This document shows positions 9,834 to 18,887 of a stretch of 64,000 bases of DNA, one piece after another. The position numbers and the translations under genes were made by a program. The notes beneath the pieces were generated by a model. It saw nothing but the letters and a program-made list of their open reading frames with translations. It was not told the origin of the DNA and made no database searches. Every line of letters starts with the position of its first letter. The stretch's first letter is position 1. The stretch comes from Bacteroidia bacterium (GTDB lineage: Bacteria > Bacteroidota > Bacteroidia > J057): the NCBI GenBank assembly GCA_019695295.1, contig JAIBAH010000015.1:1-64000 (forward strand), given 5' to 3'.

Positions 9834-10960
9834 TAAGAATCGGATTTGACGCGAAAAGAGCATTTTTCAATACTACCGGACTCGGAAATTACAGCCGGAC
9901 CGTGATTGAGACTATCATAAAGTATGGAAAACACAATGAGTATTTTGCTTACTCTCCTGTACCTGACAGGCACGAAGTTTTTGACCTCCCCTTTCATGAA
10001 TATCCTCACCTTCACCTCCGTTTTCCTTCTTTCTCCTCCGGACCGTGGTCTGCTTACTGGAGAAGCTGGGGCATAGCCCGAGATATAAAACGGGATAAGC
10101 TGGATATTTTTCACGGACTCAGCAACGAAATGCCTTTTTCACTCGCCGGGATGAAAATCCGGAAAGTAGTAACCCTTCATGACCTGATTTTTCTGAGATA
10201 CCCCGAATCCTATCCTTTCTGGGACAGAAATATCCATTATCATAAAGCCCGTTTTGTGTGCAGACATGCCGATGTCATTATCACGATGAGCAAGCAAAGT
10301 GAAGAAGACATCCATCATTTTTTCCCGGAGTCTAAGGGAAAAGTACAGGTAATTCCCCCCATTGCTCCCCGGTCTTTCCGGGAATTTCGCTTTGACTCCG
10401 GCATTTCAGACCAGATAAACCAAAAATACAACCTCCCCGAAAGGTATATCCTCTACGTTGGAAGCATTGCCCTCCGCAAAAATGTTTCTTCCCTGATACA
10501 GGCCATGAAACTCCTGCCTGAAAATATCCCCCTGATTATCGCCGGAAACGGAAACCTGAAAAAAGAGGTACAAAAACAAATCCGGGAGCTAAATCTTCAG
10601 AGCCGGGTACGGATTATTTCAGGAGTAACTCAGGCAGAAATTCCGTATTTTTACCGGAAAGCATCCGTATTTGTCTATCCGTCGGTATTCGAAGGTTTTG
10701 GATTGCCCATTCAGGAAGCACTGCTTTCAGGCGTTCCCGTCATTGCAGGCAACAATAGCTGTTTTCAGGAGGCCGGAGGCGAAGGCGGACTCTATGTACA
10801 TCAGACAAATCCCGGAGAAATCGCCGCTGCAATCCTCGATATTCTCCACAATCCCACACTCGCCGCTTCCCTTATCGAAAAAGGAAAACGCCACCTGAAT
10901 CATTTCACCGAAGAAAAAATCACAGCAGAATATCTGAAATTGTATGATTCCCTGAGATGA
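9830..10960 (+). CDS. Glycosyltransferase family 4 protein
   Basis: GT-B fold, GT4 retaining glycosyltransferase of 376 residues. The N-terminal domain carries GLGNYSR and LDIFHGLSNE; the C-terminal donor-binding domain shows YVGSIALRKN, VSGVTQ-like spacing, and the EX7E signature in SVFEGFGLPIQEAL. It probably transfers a sugar from a nucleotide-sugar donor onto a surface glycan or lipid acceptor, which is not identifiable here. Start overlaps the xseA stop by 4 nt, a strong sign of translational coupling despite unrelated roles. No further polysaccharide genes surround it. Confidence 0.9.
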   Translation: MIRIGFDAKRAFFNTTGLGNYSRTVIETIIKYGKHNEYFAYSPVPDRHEVFDLPFHEYPHLHLRFPSFSSGPWSAYWRSWGIARDIKRDKLDIFHGLSNEMPFSLAGMKIRKVVTLHDLIFLRYPESYPFWDRNIHYHKARFVCRHADVIITMSKQSEEDIHHFFPESKGKVQVIPPIAPRSFREFRFDSGISDQINQKYNLPERYILYVGSIALRKNVSSLIQAMKLLPENIPLIIAGNGNLKKEVQKQIRELNLQSRVRIISGVTQAEIPYFYRKASVFVYPSVFEGFGLPIQEALLSGVPVIAGNNSCFQEAGGEGGLYVHQTNPGEIAAAILDILHNPTLAASLIEKGKRHLNHFTEEKITAEYLKLYDSLR

Positions 10961-11296
10961 TGGCTTTGGGTTTTTGGCTTTTCTGTGTCATAAAAAGAAA
11001 ATCGAGGGGTATTTTTTGACTTATATCCCATAAAAAGTAATTTACAGGCTCCCTGACTTCAAAGCCTGAATAATTTCCAAAAAAATTTGGTCTTTTTACA
11101 AAAAGTGATTACTTTTGTGTTTTAGAAAAACCAACCTACATAAACGAGTAGTAAATTTTAGCAAAAATAGATAGAAAAGAGGTTGTTTTCATCATATTGA
11201 ATAACTAAGTTTCCTGAAATAATTTTTTTGGTAAAAGAATTGCTGTAAATCGAATCATTGAGTTTTAACCGAATAACTGCCAGTGTTTATTTAAAT
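10961..11296. other. Intergenic region with long leader
   Basis: 336 bp holding the promoter at 11086-11118. If that promoter is used, the transglycosylase mRNA has a leader of about 170 nt. I found no recognised riboswitch or small gene in it. Confidence 0.5.
11086..11118 (+). promoter_or_regulatory. Bacteroidota-type promoter
   Basis: TTTG at 11086-11089, then 21 nt, then TACTTTTG at 11111-11118, matching TTTG/TAnnTTTG. It points to the lytic transglycosylase gene. Confidence 0.6.
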
Positions 11297-12442
11297 ATGA
11301 AAAAAAGATATTTTGTAATTGTATGGCTTTGTGTGATTTTCATTTCCTTTGAAGGGATTGTATTGGCTCAGAGTTCCGGCTCTACTTCCCCCAAAGACCT
11401 TCCTTTCTCTTTTTCCAAGCCAAAGTCAGCAAAAGCGGCCCCGGATTCTGTAAAGAAAAAAGCGGAAAAGATGGATTATGCCCAGATGAAAAAGGAAAAG
11501 GCCAAAAAAGACAGTATCAAACAAGCAAAATCATTAGTGGCGCAGGTCGCAGCCAAATTCCCCGGATTACCGAAAAATGCCGCTTTTTGTGGCGAGAAAG
11601 TACCGGTGGACAATCTTGCGATTGCCGAGAAATTCAATCAGATTTTTCAGCGATATGCAAATGCCAAAGGCTTGCTAAGCTATTATATGAGTATCGGAAA
11701 CCGGTATAAAAAAGAATTTCAGGCTTCCATGCGCCGGAATGGGATTCCTGCCGATTTGTATTACATCGTATGTGCAGAAAGCGGCTTTGCCAATCTTACT
11801 TCCAGCAAGGGAGCAAAAGGATTTTTTCAGTTTATGGAAGAAACTGCAAGAGACTATGACCTCGAGGTTTCATACACCGTAGATGAAAGATTGCACCCCG
11901 TAAAATCGGCTGAAGCCGCAAGCCGGTATCTCAGAAATCTCCGGAGTGCTTTGGGTAGCTGGACGCTTGCCGCTGCGGCTTACAATATGGGCGTTGGGGC
12001 GGTTGAGGCGACGGCTTCCTCTCAGGGTACAAGGTCTTATTATCATATGAACCTGAATCCCGAAACCGGAGAATATGTGTACAGAATTCTTTCGATGAAA
12101 ATTCTCATGGAAAATGCCCGGAGCTACGGAATCGGAAGAAACAGTAATTATCAGCCCATTCCCCACGTTGTAGAAAAAGTAAAAAACCATATTCCTGATT
12201 TAAAAGAATACGCCAGTGACTGTAATGTGGATTATGCTACACTGAAAATCATGAATCCATGGCTGATTTCGGATAAATTATGGGTAAAGGAAGGGAAAAC
12301 CTACGAGATTCAACTTCCGAAATATTCTTATCAGAAAATCAGTGCAGACGAGTTAATTCCTCTTCCTTATGTGGACCCGGATGGCTCCACTACTACCGAT
12401 CAGATCAGGGAAAGTATCAAAATGGAACTAAGTCAGTTATAA
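11297..12442 (+). CDS. Exported lytic murein transglycosylase
   Basis: MltD-like soluble lytic transglycosylase of 381 residues that cleaves peptidoglycan glycan strands in the periplasm. Signal peptide MKKRYFVIVWLCVIF... ends near VLAQ. A Lys/Ala-rich linker precedes the SLT domain at about 120-260: catalytic Glu in CAESGF, then SSKGAKGFFQFMEETA and AAAAYNMGVGAV. The C-terminal part (DLKEYASDCNVDYATLKIMNPWL) resembles a degenerate LysM. ATG 11297 is taken over the TTG at 11258 because it starts the signal peptide. It is followed by a terminator, so it is monocistronic. Confidence 0.9.
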   Translation: MKKRYFVIVWLCVIFISFEGIVLAQSSGSTSPKDLPFSFSKPKSAKAAPDSVKKKAEKMDYAQMKKEKAKKDSIKQAKSLVAQVAAKFPGLPKNAAFCGEKVPVDNLAIAEKFNQIFQRYANAKGLLSYYMSIGNRYKKEFQASMRRNGIPADLYYIVCAESGFANLTSSKGAKGFFQFMEETARDYDLEVSYTVDERLHPVKSAEAASRYLRNLRSALGSWTLAAAAYNMGVGAVEATASSQGTRSYYHMNLNPETGEYVYRILSMKILMENARSYGIGRNSNYQPIPHVVEKVKNHIPDLKEYASDCNVDYATLKIMNPWLISDKLWVKEGKTYEIQLPKYSYQKISADELIPLPYVDPDGSTTTDQIRESIKMELSQL

Positions 12443-12446
12443 AAAC

Positions 12447-12480
12447 AAAAAAGGAGGGAGTAAAATTCCTCCTTTTTTTA
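12447..12480 (+). terminator. Rho-independent terminator
   Basis: Stem AAAAGGAGG (12449-12457) with CCTCCTTTT (12468-12476) and a following T-run, 5 nt after the transglycosylase stop. Confidence 0.85.
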
Positions 12481-12508
12481 TCCTTTTCAATCGGTAACTA
12501 TTTCGTTT

Positions 12509-13249
12509 TTATTCCTTTATTTTCTGAATAAAGCCTAAGGTCGCAGCAATTACAGCCGCTGTAGGCGCAAGAATAAATCCCAGAAACGGAATCATCAGCA
12601 AAAGGATAAATCCGGAGCCGATACCGGTTACAAAAACTTTATTGGAACGAATCAGTGCAATCCCTTCTTTCGCGCCGAACCCTCTTCTTTCAAGAATAAA
12701 ATCCATATAGTTGGCGCCTGCATAATAGGACTGAATGGCAAAAATCAAAATCGTGGCGGCAATACTGCCAATTCCGGGAATGAAGTTCAGCGGCAGGCAC
12801 AATAAAGTAAAAAGTATCTCCCTTAAAGAACTCCATATACTAAACCGGATTGTACGCTGAATCTGACGGGGAATAGAACCCGATAAATCTTCGGCTCTGC
12901 CGGTGACACTTTGATCTACTTTCGCAGAAAGAAAAGACAAAATGGGTCCGCTGACAATCAATACAATATTTTTATACATTACAAATGCAATCAGCAGCAT
13001 CAGAAAAAGGGGTAATATCTCTTTCATCATCAGCCCGGCCTTGCTGAGTATGCCCTCTGATTGCCCCCATTTGGTGTAAATATCTTGATAGGCATCCCAA
13101 CCGGTGTACCCTACCCCACCGACCAGAACCAAACCCAGAAGCAACCCTATGATTCCGACATAAACAAAATAACGTACAAAACGGCGGTCAAAGGCCAAGG
13201 GAATACTCTGCGAATAATAACCGATACCCTGAAAATAGTTTTCTATCAT
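12509..13249 (-). CDS. EI24 domain (CysZ-like) membrane protein
   Basis: Integral membrane protein of 246 residues with the EI24/CysZ layout: amphipathic start (GIGYYSQSIPLAF), a long hydrophobic hairpin, the conserved LPLNFIPGIGSIAATILIF segment, and YYAGANYMDFILERRGF before a final hydrophobic pair (FGSGFILLLMIPFLGFILAPTAAV-like). In E. coli CysZ is a sulfate channel; in Bacteroidota the substrate of this branch is unknown and no cysteine-synthesis genes flank it. It lies between a convergent transglycosylase gene and an ABC-2 permease read in the same direction 112 bp upstream. Confidence 0.85.
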   Translation of the reverse strand: MIENYFQGIGYYSQSIPLAFDRRFVRYFVYVGIIGLLLGLVLVGGVGYTGWDAYQDIYTKWGQSEGILSKAGLMMKEILPLFLMLLIAFVMYKNIVLIVSGPILSFLSAKVDQSVTGRAEDLSGSIPRQIQRTIRFSIWSSLREILFTLLCLPLNFIPGIGSIAATILIFAIQSYYAGANYMDFILERRGFGAKEGIALIRSNKVFVTGIGSGFILLLMIPFLGFILAPTAAVIAATLGFIQKIKE

Positions 13250-13361
13250 AATGAAATAATCGAACTGTGATAGTTTTTATACTGATTTTATCCAAAATGG
13301 TTCTGAATAATCTTCGTTTTTTTAAAGTAGCGGATGCAAAAAAACGTTCTTTTGGGGCTCA

Positions 13362-14672
13362 TCAATAGCGTATCCAGCGAAGCATTTCTTTAAAAGAAGC
13401 TTTCTTTCCATACATCAGAATTCCGGTTCTGTATATTTTCCCTGCAATCCACACACTCAGCACAAAGCTAACGATCAGAGAAGCCACGGACACAATAATC
13501 TGATACAACGGAACATCCGTAAGTGATAGTCTTGCCATCATTACCATAGGAGAAAAGAATGGAAAAATGGACGCAAAAACGGCGAATGTACTGTTGGGGT
13601 TTTGAAGAATATTGCTGATAAAAAGCATTGGCAAAACCGATATAAAAGTAAGGGGTAAAGCAAACTGTTGTCCGTCCTGTACATTATCCACTGCGGAACC
13701 AAGCGCTGCGTACAGGGAACCCATCAGCAAAAAGCCACCCAGAAAATATACCGGAAAAAGCCACAGAATATTCCAGTTGAAGTTCTGAAGGCCAGCAACA
13801 AGCTCTCTTGCAAGAGCTTCCTGCTCAGCGGTATTCACTCCGGGAGCCTGAGCATTAACGGCAATTTCTTCGGGATTGATGGTAATCCCCATGACAATTC
13901 CTGCCACTACCGTAACGACTCCGGAAAGCAGTATCCAAAGCACAAACTGAGTAAGACCGGCTAACGCAACTGCGAGGATTTTGCCCATCAGTAATTTAAA
14001 AGGCTCTATCGAGGAAAGAATAATTTCTACAATCCGGTTATTTTTCTCCTCGATTACGCTTTGCATCATGATAGAACCATACATTACCACAAGCATATAC
14101 ATCAGGATATTCATCAGAAAACCCAGGCCGTATGCCATAGCAGTGCTCGATTGCTGATTGCCTTCTTTGGTCACCCTTTGCGTATTGGCGTCGAGATTAA
14201 ATTTCAGCTGATCCAGCTGTTCCTGTGAAAATCCCAGCCTGTCCCGTTTATAGGCATAGACTGCGTCTTTCATCTGTTTTTTCAATTCTCTCAGCACCGA
14301 TTCACTTACACTCCCCGTTCCGTGATACACAGGAAATGAAATCTCCTTTTTGGTCAGCAGCAGAGAATCCGGAAACTGTATGGCAATATCCGATTTATTA
14401 ATCTCAATCATGGATTTGAGCGAATCAATCGGAAGGTTGGTAAACTTATAGCGGATACCGTCGCCGGACACAAGATTGGGCTGAAGCGGAGAAGTCCCGT
14501 TGCCGGAGACCCAGACGGTTGTATCGGAAGTAGTAACAGACATCATCGAAACAACCTGAATACCAATCACTAACAGCATTCCTAATGGAAGCAGAAGGGT
14601 CGTCAGCCAAAAAGCTTTTTTCTTTACTATATTAAAGTATTCTCTTTCAAAAACCGTCCAGAAATGTTGCAT
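13362..14672 (-). CDS. ABC-2 type permease (NatB-like)
   Basis: 436-residue membrane subunit of an ABC-2 exporter. The start FWTVFEREYFNIVKKKAFW leads into the first helix, a ~150-residue extracytoplasmic region follows, then about five helices in the C-terminal half including GSIMMQSVIEEKNNRIVEIILSS, which is the conserved cytoplasmic loop of NatB-type permeases. Its ATPase (NatA-like) is usually encoded next to it but is not here: upstream lies a divergent PBP gene and downstream an EI24 gene. A promoter with both elements sits 39 nt upstream, so it is independently transcribed. Substrate unknown. Confidence 0.88.
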   Translation of the reverse strand: MQHFWTVFEREYFNIVKKKAFWLTTLLLPLGMLLVIGIQVVSMMSVTTSDTTVWVSGNGTSPLQPNLVSGDGIRYKFTNLPIDSLKSMIEINKSDIAIQFPDSLLLTKKEISFPVYHGTGSVSESVLRELKKQMKDAVYAYKRDRLGFSQEQLDQLKFNLDANTQRVTKEGNQQSSTAMAYGLGFLMNILMYMLVVMYGSIMMQSVIEEKNNRIVEIILSSIEPFKLLMGKILAVALAGLTQFVLWILLSGVVTVVAGIVMGITINPEEIAVNAQAPGVNTAEQEALARELVAGLQNFNWNILWLFPVYFLGGFLLMGSLYAALGSAVDNVQDGQQFALPLTFISVLPMLFISNILQNPNSTFAVFASIFPFFSPMVMMARLSLTDVPLYQIIVSVASLIVSFVLSVWIAGKIYRTGILMYGKKASFKEMLRWIRY

Positions 14673-15004
14673 ATAAATTTTATATCCGTTGAGTCTTTTA
14701 TCTTAATCAGCAAACTTACCTGTTTTTGTCGTATTTCCGGCAAAAATATTACATTTTTTTAAATTTCAGCAACCTCCTGCAATCATTGCTGCTTTACTTC
14801 CTGAGTGGATTTCACCGGTAGTCTGGACACACAATCAAGACAAAAAATCCGTTTTCATTGTATTTATTTTTCCTTGTATCAACCTTTTCTGGCAATTTTA
14901 AAAAAATAAAAAGAGGGATTATTAAAAATATGCTGCTCTGTGCCGGTTTTTGCACAATTCTTGTTAAATTTGTACCGTTAAAAATAAACGCTCAATTTAA
15001 AATT
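14673..15004. other. Divergent intergenic region
   Basis: Holds the leftward promoter at 14711-14744 and a rightward -7-like TAAATTTG at 14965-14972, 33 nt before the PBP start. An in-frame TTG extension of the PBP frame crosses it but is probably untranslated. Confidence 0.5.
14711..14744 (-). promoter_or_regulatory. Bacteroidota-type promoter
   Basis: On the minus strand TTTG (14744-14741), 22 nt, then TAAGTTTG (14718-14711), 39 nt before the start of the ABC-2 permease. Confidence 0.6.
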
Positions 15005-17341
15005 ATGGACAATCATAATATTACAGAAAACAATCCAGTTCAAAAGCCGGTCGTAACGCCTCCGGAAACGCCCAAAAAGAACAATAACAAAATTTTATAC
15101 TGGATACCAAGGCTACTTTTCTGGGGAGCTGCATTCGCTCCTTTTCTGTATTTATTCTCTTTATACGTCAATGTAAGCGGAACTTTACCTTCTCTTGAAG
15201 AGATAGAAAGACCCAAACCCATCATTTCTTCGGAAATGTATTCCGCAGATGGGAAAATTCTGGGATACATTCACAAAGGAGAAAACCGGATTACCGTAGA
15301 TCTCGACCAGATTTCTCCTCACGTTATCAACGCCCTGATTGTAACCGAGGATCAGCGTTTTTATGAGCATTCGGGACTCGACGGATGGTCTTATCCTGCA
15401 ATTCTTTATAACTGGATTACAGGCGGTGAAATCCGGGGAGCAAGTACCATCACGATGCAGCTTGCCCGTAACCTATATAAGAATATTGGAAGAGAAATCA
15501 AGCTCAGCCGGAAACTGAAAGAAGCGATGGTGGCTATGCTGCTGGAGAAGAAATTCACAAAACAGGAAATCATCCGTGCTTATCTCAATACCGTTAATAT
15601 CTATGGGAACACTTACGGGATTCAGACTGCCTCCAAAAGACTTTTCAAAAAAGATGCAAAAGACCTCAATGAAGCAGAAGCCGCTTTGATTGTGGGAATG
15701 CTGAAAGGTCAGGGAGTATATAATCCCTTCAAGGACAGGGACAAAGAAACAAGCGAAGCCAAAAAGCGGAGAAATATTGTCATGGATTTGATGGCTAATA
15801 ACAATATGATTCCCAAAGAAAGGCTGGACAGCCTGAAAAACGCCCGTATTCTCCTTGCGGATGAACTCCCCGATGTGGAAGTGGACCTGGCTCCTTACCT
15901 GAAAGAAAGAGTCCGCCTTTTTATGGAAGAATGGGGACCGATGAACGGTGGATATGATGTATATAAAGACGGTCTGAAAATTTATACTACGATTGACACC
16001 CGGATTCAGGGCTATGCCGAACAGGCTGTAAAAGAACATCTCTCCTCCCTTCAGGTTGCTTTTGAGGGAAATGTAAGAGGAAGAGAGCCCTGGAAAAGTG
16101 ACCCGGACATGCTCAAAAGGCTGATGAAACAATCAGAAAGATGGAGAAACGGTATCGCTGCCAAAAAGAGTGAGTCTGAAATTGCTGCTGAGTTTGAAAA
16201 ACCCATAAAAATGCAGATTTTTTCCTGGAAAGGAGAAGTTGATACTACTATGACCCCCATGGATTCTATCAGGCATCACAGCCGCTATCTGGAGTCCGGA
16301 ATGTGTGCAATGGACCCCAAGACCGGCCAAATCAAAGCATGGGTCGGTGGAATCAACTATAAACATTTCAAATATGACCATGTGGATTTAGGAAAACGTC
16401 AGGTGGGTTCTACCTTTAAGCCTTTCGTTTATTGTGCTGCGGTAGATAATGGAAAAGGCCCCTGCGAAAGGGAACTCAATCAGGCAGTTTATTTTTATGA
16501 TAAAAACGGAAGAGTATTCTGGAAACCGGACAATGCCGGCGATGATTTTGGTGGATATATCACCCTGAAAAAAGCACTGGAATACTCCCTTAACGTGGTT
16601 ACGGCAAGGCTTACAAAACAGTTTGGGATTCACGTAATACTGGACTATGCCCACCTCCTCGGAATCAAATCGGAAATTGAGGCACATCCCGCCGCCTGTT
16701 TGGGTACCGCCGACCTCAGTGTAAAAGAAATGACCGGTGCTTATGCTACCTTTGCCAATAAAGGGGTGTTTACAGAACCGATGTATATTTCCCGTATTGA
16801 AGACAAAGACGGAAACATCATCGCAGAATTTGCCCCGGACCGCCGCCCCGCAATCTCTGAGCAAACCGCTTATGTAATGGTCAGTATGCTCAAAGGAGTA
16901 ATCGAAGACTTCTACGGAACGGGGGCCGCCCTGAAACCTCAGTATGGCCTTTCCGGAGAAATCGGAGGAAAAACCGGTACTACTCAGGATCAGTCTGACG
17001 GTTGGTTTATGGGGGTTACTTCTGACCTCGTAGTAGGAACGTGGGTAGGCTGTGCCGAAAGAAAAATGCGCTTTACCAGTATGCAGTACGGTCAGGGTGC
17101 CAAAATGGCAATGCCTATTTTTGGTAAGTTCTATAAAAAAATACAGTCAGACAGATCATTGGGAATTCCGATTTCTTCTTTCCCAAAGCCCTCAGGATTT
17201 ATTCCTTATCTGGATTGCGATTTCGAAACGCCATTTACCGCAACTTCCGACGGAAAAATGTCGAGCGGTGCAGCTTCTGAAATCAAAAAAGACAATACCG
17301 GAAAAACCGTTCAGGGTAACGAAACTCAGGGTTGGGAATAA
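15005..17341 (+). CDS. Class A penicillin-binding protein (PBP1a-like)
   Basis: Bifunctional peptidoglycan glycosyltransferase/transpeptidase of 778 residues. A cytoplasmic tail and one membrane anchor (about 40-60) precede the GT51 domain (VTEDQRFYEHSG with catalytic Glu, GASTITMQLARNLY, KKFTKQEI). The transpeptidase domain has the serine motif GSTFKPF (SxxK), SLN in YSLNVV (SxN) and KTGTT (KTG). It polymerises and cross-links the wall on the periplasmic side. ATG 15005 is preferred over the 14858 TTG because TAAATTTG at 14965-14972 looks like its -7 element and the sequence between lacks protein-like character. Terminator follows. Confidence 0.95.
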   Translation: MDNHNITENNPVQKPVVTPPETPKKNNNKILYWIPRLLFWGAAFAPFLYLFSLYVNVSGTLPSLEEIERPKPIISSEMYSADGKILGYIHKGENRITVDLDQISPHVINALIVTEDQRFYEHSGLDGWSYPAILYNWITGGEIRGASTITMQLARNLYKNIGREIKLSRKLKEAMVAMLLEKKFTKQEIIRAYLNTVNIYGNTYGIQTASKRLFKKDAKDLNEAEAALIVGMLKGQGVYNPFKDRDKETSEAKKRRNIVMDLMANNNMIPKERLDSLKNARILLADELPDVEVDLAPYLKERVRLFMEEWGPMNGGYDVYKDGLKIYTTIDTRIQGYAEQAVKEHLSSLQVAFEGNVRGREPWKSDPDMLKRLMKQSERWRNGIAAKKSESEIAAEFEKPIKMQIFSWKGEVDTTMTPMDSIRHHSRYLESGMCAMDPKTGQIKAWVGGINYKHFKYDHVDLGKRQVGSTFKPFVYCAAVDNGKGPCERELNQAVYFYDKNGRVFWKPDNAGDDFGGYITLKKALEYSLNVVTARLTKQFGIHVILDYAHLLGIKSEIEAHPAACLGTADLSVKEMTGAYATFANKGVFTEPMYISRIEDKDGNIIAEFAPDRRPAISEQTAYVMVSMLKGVIEDFYGTGAALKPQYGLSGEIGGKTGTTQDQSDGWFMGVTSDLVVGTWVGCAERKMRFTSMQYGQGAKMAMPIFGKFYKKIQSDRSLGIPISSFPKPSGFIPYLDCDFETPFTATSDGKMSSGAASEIKKDNTGKTVQGNETQGWE

Positions 17342-17356
17342 GCGAAAAATCACACG

Positions 17357-17393
17357 CCCCGAAAAACAGAAACTGCTGATTTTCGGGGGGTTT
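17357..17393 (+). terminator. Terminator after PBP gene
   Basis: Stem CCCCGAAAA (17357-17365) with TTTTCGGGG (17380-17388), then GGTTTATT; 15 nt after the stop. Confidence 0.7.
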
Positions 17394-17409
17394 ATTCGTA
17401 TTCAATCGT

Positions 17410-17853
17410 ATGCTTCACAGTAAACCACTTTCCGGAGACGACAGCAGCGGCTTTGAATTTGTGCAGGAAACCCTGAAGGGCGACCCGACCTGCGCCATAA
17501 ATTTTGACCGCCTGCAATTTCATCCTGTACAGGGATACATCATTTTTGAGTTTTTGCTCTGCGAAGAAAGTCAGAGTGTAACGCCTTATACTTCTCACCC
17601 CAATCGTTACTGGCACAAAAACAGTCAGAAATTTATCGCTTTATTCAAAGCGGCTCAGGCACTCAATGCAAAATTATACCTCGTGAACTATGCACGGAAA
17701 GGCACCCGACACGAAAACGAAGTGCTGATTATTGAAGTATTTGCCGTTACCAAAGAGGGAATCACGACAGAAAAAACCTATAAAACCGACCGCCTGAAAT
17801 TCTCGGAGTGGTTCCGGAAACTGAATAAGGAGTGCTGTGAAGCTACAGAATAA
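17410..17853 (+). CDS. Hypothetical protein
   Basis: 147 residues, no signal peptide or membrane segment, so cytoplasmic. I do not recognise the family. Residues 25-60 form an alternating hydrophobic/acidic strand pattern (VQGYIIFEFLLCEE), followed by a helix and strand (FKAAQALNAKLYLVNYA) and a second acidic strand (ENEVLIIEVFAV). That alternation with buried Glu residues is reminiscent of small nuclease-like folds, but no diagnostic motif is complete, so no function is offered. It stands alone after the PBP terminator. Confidence 0.6.
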   Translation: MLHSKPLSGDDSSGFEFVQETLKGDPTCAINFDRLQFHPVQGYIIFEFLLCEESQSVTPYTSHPNRYWHKNSQKFIALFKAAQALNAKLYLVNYARKGTRHENEVLIIEVFAVTKEGITTEKTYKTDRLKFSEWFRKLNKECCEATE

Positions 17854-17941
17854 ATCTGCACTTTCCGCTAATCAGGAGTCACAAACAGTCCGGTTTTTTC
17901 TGTAAGTATGCTGGTATTTTTGGCCTCGTACTGAAACCCGA

Positions 17942-18196
17942 TTATTTCAGATTCCGTTCTTTTAACAGTGCCTCCAGCTCTTCCTTTCTTTTATTCCTTG
18001 GGTCATTTATCATTCTGTAAATAAAATACAGCGGGATTAAAGTGAACATCACCCAACTGTTTTTAATTACACTGTAAAATACAATCCCGCCCAGGAACCC
18101 AATGAATAAAGCATTGGTAATGGAAAAGGTCTTCAACTTTTTCGCTTCGGCCAGTAATTCCTCGTTGGTTAATTCTGAAAGGTCTTTGTTTGTCAT
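17942..18196 (-). CDS. Small two-helix membrane protein
   Basis: 84 residues: an acidic helical start (LSELTNEELLAEAKKLKTF), two hydrophobic segments around residues 27-62, and a charged helical tail (NKRKEELEALLKERN). Small proteins of this layout recur in Bacteroidota without known function. Clean ATG start and compact length support a real gene. No operon partner. Confidence 0.65.
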   Translation of the reverse strand: MTNKDLSELTNEELLAEAKKLKTFSITNALFIGFLGGIVFYSVIKNSWVMFTLIPLYFIYRMINDPRNKRKEELEALLKERNLK

Positions 18197-18487
18197 TGTT
18201 TTTGAAGCAATAAAATGAATTGAGTGGTTCTCAAACGTCCCGATGATTTACGTTCCGTTTTGTTGTCAAAAATATAAAAACCTCCTGAATAGATAATAAA
18301 AATTTGCAAAAAATTTTATTCTCAAACTGGTTGGGGGTTGGGATTTATTTTCGATTCTTCAGGTCTTACAGACAACCGCATGATGACTATAAAAATCAAG
18401 CCGGCAGTTTTTTATATTTTCCGGAGGACGAGACTTTCCTGAGTTTTTCCCAAAAAAGAACAATCGTCCTCCCCAAAAACACCGGTA

Positions 18488-18883
18488 TTAACTCAGAAAG
18501 CGGGCTCTTTCTTCCGGTTTGGGTAAACGGCAGGATTCCTTTTTGCCGAACCAGTTATAGCGGTTTTTGGCGATAAAATCATAGATAATATCCCTGATAA
18601 AAGCCGGTATGATGATAAATCCGTACAATAAATTCCATGGGAAAGACATTTGACGGGCAACCCTGAGGGCCGCGGTGGACTTGCTGTAGATTTTGCCGTT
18701 TTCATACAGAAAAAAAGTAGAGATATTCAATACATCTACATTATGCTCCTTCAATATCTTCTGACCGGCTTCATTTTGATTGGCGGTAAAAAGAAATTTT
18801 GCTTCAGGATCTCTTTTCATGATAAAGTTCACCGAAGAATTGCAGAAATTACATACTCCGTCAAAAATAATTACACTTTTCAT
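18488..18883 (-). CDS. DCC family thiol-disulfide oxidoreductase-like protein
   Basis: 131-residue DUF393/DCC protein. The family signature is at the N-terminus: an FDGVCNFCN stretch giving D-x-x-C-x-x-C, with the two Cys spaced as in thioredoxin-fold oxidoreductases. Family members are predicted to exchange thiols and disulfides; substrates are not known. It is encoded 4 nt after the ABC exporter gene on the same strand, so the two are probably one operon. Complete, with usual length for the family. Confidence 0.88.
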   Translation of the reverse strand: MKSVIIFDGVCNFCNSSVNFIMKRDPEAKFLFTANQNEAGQKILKEHNVDVLNISTFFLYENGKIYSKSTAALRVARQMSFPWNLLYGFIIIPAFIRDIIYDFIAKNRYNWFGKKESCRLPKPEERARFLS

Positions 18884-18887
18884 ATCT

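Noticed and set aside
15473-16132. 219-codon minus-strand frame inside the PBP gene
   Set aside because: Shadow of the GT51/transpeptidase coding region.
18304-18576. 90-codon plus-strand frame starting at TTG
   Set aside because: Overlaps the DCC gene in antisense and has no recognisable features.
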